In this document: positions 5,916 to 7,219 of the stretch, one piece after another
Position numbering within the stretch: position 1 is the first letter of the stretch
Layout: each line of letters opens with the position of its first letter
Assembly: GCA_903854365.1 (NCBI GenBank)
Contig: CAINWE010000453.1
Location: 1 to 7,219 of the forward strand
Direction: 5' to 3'
DNA: 7,219 nt
Source: Oligoflexia bacterium
Lineage (GTDB): Bacteria; Bdellovibrionota; UBA1018
The notes under the pieces: model-generated
Databases searched by the model: none
Told to the model about the DNA's origin: nothing
What the model saw: only the letters and a program-made list of their open reading frames with translations
Position numbers and translations under genes: made by a program

Positions 5916-6833
5916 CTATTGAAGATTCAAGTAACCTCCTCGAGAGTTGAGGTTGATTAATTCTTGATAGAGGTGATTTCGTTTGACGGTCGAAGGATAG
6001 GTGGCAGGGAAGACGAGTCGGCTCTTCTCCGGTTCAGCATGGGGTGTGTTGGAGTGTCGGAGTTCGACCGCTGTGGAGGTGACAGCACGATGTGAGGTGT
6101 GGTCCGAGAGCGAAGCGAGGATCATATTTTTCGGGATGATGCCGGATAGATCTGCGAAAAATCCAACCCCCGTAGTGTTTGTTGCTCTGCCGGTGAAGAG
6201 GCCTGGCAACAAGCTAAAGGATCCTTGTGGGGTGCTGACTGTCACGGGGATAAAAAGATTTGCGCCAGGGATTGCCTGACCGACGCTGTTCATTTGAGCG
6301 AATGGCACGGCTGTGCCGAGCATGGCTACGCCTTGACCAAAGGCAAAATAGATTTCAGCGCCGGTATTACCGACAGGCAGAGCAATGACGGCAGAGTTTT
6401 GCAAGCCACCCACGGGGAGAGCAGCACCGTTCGGGAGAAGTGGGGCGACTCCTTTGGTTTTCAAAATGGCCGTAAGATCAAGGTTCACTCCAATTTGGAC
6501 ACCGTTTCCATAGGGGCAGGTTGAGGGTGTGGAGCAAAACACAGGTGCAAGGCTCAAGGTCCCGTATTGGGTAGAGGGAGTTTTTGGGTCCAGGACAGGG
6601 AGGTTGATTGCGGCTACTGTGAAGTTTCCGGTCGACAAAGTGATCGAAAAATTCACGAGTGCATCTTGATTGGCCGCAGTTGTGGTGTTCACGGATACAT
6701 TTTCGATATGGACTGGGTTGACCGGTGTAGTGGGGGACGCTTTGCATCCGACGAGAGTGCTGCCGAGCAAAATCAGGATACTCCCTAGGCCAGAAGTGAC
6801 CTGGGTCTTAGAATGGGGTTTTGTAACTCTCAT
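5916..6833 (-). CDS. Lipoprotein of unknown function
   Basis: No family recognised. The 305-residue product starts with a basic N-terminus, a hydrophobic core (LGSILILLGSTL) and the lipobox LVGC at 27-30. Cys30 would be lipidated; Lys at +2 gives no Asp retention signal, so outer-membrane sorting is plausible. After a Pro/Thr/Asn-rich linker the chain alternates short hydrophobic stretches with Gly, Asn, Thr and Pro turns from about 55 to 235 (for example ALVNFSITLSTGNFTVAAI), as expected of a beta-rich extracytoplasmic domain. Cys100 and Cys106 could form a disulfide. The last 65 residues differ sharply: they are His-, Arg- and Ser-rich and hydrophilic. The ATG is preceded by AGGAG (6841-6845 on the opposite strand) with 7-base spacing. 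The gene is transcribed alone, closed by the terminator at 5838-5877, and faces a divergent exported-protein gene. Confidence 0.8.
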   Translation of the reverse strand: MRVTKPHSKTQVTSGLGSILILLGSTLVGCKASPTTPVNPVHIENVSVNTTTAANQDALVNFSITLSTGNFTVAAINLPVLDPKTPSTQYGTLSLAPVFCSTPSTCPYGNGVQIGVNLDLTAILKTKGVAPLLPNGAALPVGGLQNSAVIALPVGNTGAEIYFAFGQGVAMLGTAVPFAQMNSVGQAIPGANLFIPVTVSTPQGSFSLLPGLFTGRATNTTGVGFFADLSGIIPKNMILASLSDHTSHRAVTSTAVELRHSNTPHAEPEKSRLVFPATYPSTVKRNHLYQELINLNSRGGYLNLQ

Positions 6834-6840
6834 TTGAAAT

Positions 6841-6845
6841 CTCCT
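6841..6845 (-). promoter_or_regulatory. Ribosome-binding site of the lipoprotein gene
   Basis: AGGAG on the minus strand, 7 bases before the ATG at 6831-6833. It fixes the start and is the best Shine-Dalgarno among the minus-strand genes here. Confidence 0.8.
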
Positions 6846-6941
6846 CTTTTAGAACGGGGTGGGTAGAACAGGATTGGCCTTTAAGGGAGGATCGGATGAG
6901 TCGCCGAGCAGCTTAAATTATTCTCAGGACTTGCTAAGTGG

Positions 6942-6957
6942 ACTTAATTGATTAAGT
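6942..6957. repeat. 16-base palindrome, operator-like, in divergent intergenic region
   Basis: ACTTAAT-TG-ATTAAGT: two perfect 7-base arms around a 2-base centre. It lies 109 bases upstream of the lipoprotein start and about 60 bases upstream of the plus-strand extended -10 box. That position suits a regulator acting on one or both divergent genes. An AATAAT -10-like hexamer for the minus strand lies nearby, about 6918-6923, but has no good -35. No regulator is encoded in the window. Confidence 0.4.
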
Positions 6958-7018
6958 AATGCATACTGGAATGAGGGCTGTAAATTCGGTCAGCCGTTTT
7001 TCGATAGGTACCAGTTTC

Positions 7019-7027
7019 TGCTATGAT
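7019..7027 (+). promoter_or_regulatory. Extended -10 promoter for the rightmost gene
   Basis: TG-C-TATGAT: a TGn extension followed by a hexamer matching 5 of 6 bases of TATAAT. The -35 region, about 6999-7004 (TTTCGA), is poor, as is common for extended -10 promoters. The predicted transcript start near 7033-7035 leaves a leader of about 35 bases before the GTG at 7068, and it excludes the in-frame ATG at 7023. Confidence 0.5.
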
Positions 7028-7057
7028 ACGTGTCCTGGCTGATGAGATGCGGCAAAC

Positions 7058-7061
7058 GGAG
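7058..7061 (+). promoter_or_regulatory. Shine-Dalgarno GGAG deciding the start of the last gene
   Basis: GGAG ends 6 bases before the in-frame GTG at 7068. The alternative ATG codons at 7101 and 7125 have no site at normal spacing. Confidence 0.5.
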
Positions 7062-7067
7062 CGAGAA

Positions 7068-7219
7068 GTGAACCTAAAATTGAGCATAAATTTGAACGCG
7101 ATGAATTCTTCTCCTAACCGAGGCATGACCAAGAGACCATGGCTTCGCACTTCTTTATTGTGCTTCCTATTGCCAGCGCTGTCGGTCACCGGTGTGGTGA
7201 ACGTTGCCTCGGCTGACCC
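7068..7219 (+). CDS. Exported protein, N-terminal fragment (3' end outside window)
   Basis: The frame is open from 7008 to the window end. A Sec signal peptide is clear: basic Lys-Arg-Pro-Trp-Leu-Arg, hydrophobic core SLLCFLLPALSVTGVV, and a likely cut after Ala-Ser-Ala just before the last Asp codon. Only the leader is visible, so the mature function cannot be judged. The start is uncertain. GTG 7068 has the only well-spaced Shine-Dalgarno but gives a long n-region (about 27 residues). ATG 7101 gives a more usual signal peptide (38 residues to the cut) without a Shine-Dalgarno. ATG 7125 is shorter still. Transcription diverges from the lipoprotein gene, under a plausible extended -10 promoter at 7019-7027. 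Confidence 0.6.
   Translation, partial: MNLKLSINLNAMNSSPNRGMTKRPWLRTSLLCFLLPALSVTGVVNVASAD

Noticed and set aside
6944..7189. 81-codon open frame on the - strand
   Set aside because: It is antisense to the signal-peptide gene at the right edge and covers the palindrome and promoter; no Shine-Dalgarno or motif.

Overview
The window reads as a chromosomal segment of a Gram-negative bacterium with moderate GC. It has Sec signal peptides, a lipoprotein with a clear lipobox, and a menaquinone (vitamin K2) pathway whose MenB and MenI closely resemble the proteobacterial enzymes. A Bdellovibrionota or delta-proteobacteria-like host would fit the many small exported proteins, but no marker in the window settles the taxonomy. 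I see no tRNA, rRNA, CRISPR array, transposase or phage gene.

Layout. (1) Bases 1-531, + strand: the 3' part of a gene for a protein with an HExxH zinc-metallopeptidase-like motif. (2) Bases 611-3573, + strand: a tight operon menB-menA-menE, with an 18-base gap and then a 4-base GTGA overlap. (3) Bases 3562-5200, - strand, tail to tail with menE: menI, a hotdog DHNA-CoA thioesterase, followed 7 bases later by an exported protein with a Rossmann or methyltransferase-like pattern. (4) Bases 5385-5729, - strand: a small secreted, hydrophilic, histidine-containing protein of unknown function. (5) Bases 5916-6833, - strand: a lipoprotein of unknown function with a strong terminator behind it. (6) Bases 6834-7067: a divergent intergenic region with a 7+7 palindrome and an extended -10 promoter. 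(7) From about 7068 to the window end, + strand: the start of another signal-peptide protein.

How the genes work together. MenE activates o-succinylbenzoate to its CoA ester. MenB closes the ring to give 1,4-dihydroxy-2-naphthoyl-CoA (DHNA-CoA). MenI removes the CoA. MenA prenylates the free acid to demethylmenaquinone in the membrane. Four consecutive late-pathway steps are therefore encoded here, with menI on the opposite strand. menF, menD, menH, menC and the final methyltransferase menG/ubiE are not in the window.

The least explained content is the exported methyltransferase-like protein coupled to menI, the compact MenE with an altered P-loop, the predicted leaderless start of menI, and the orphan lipoprotein and small exported protein.
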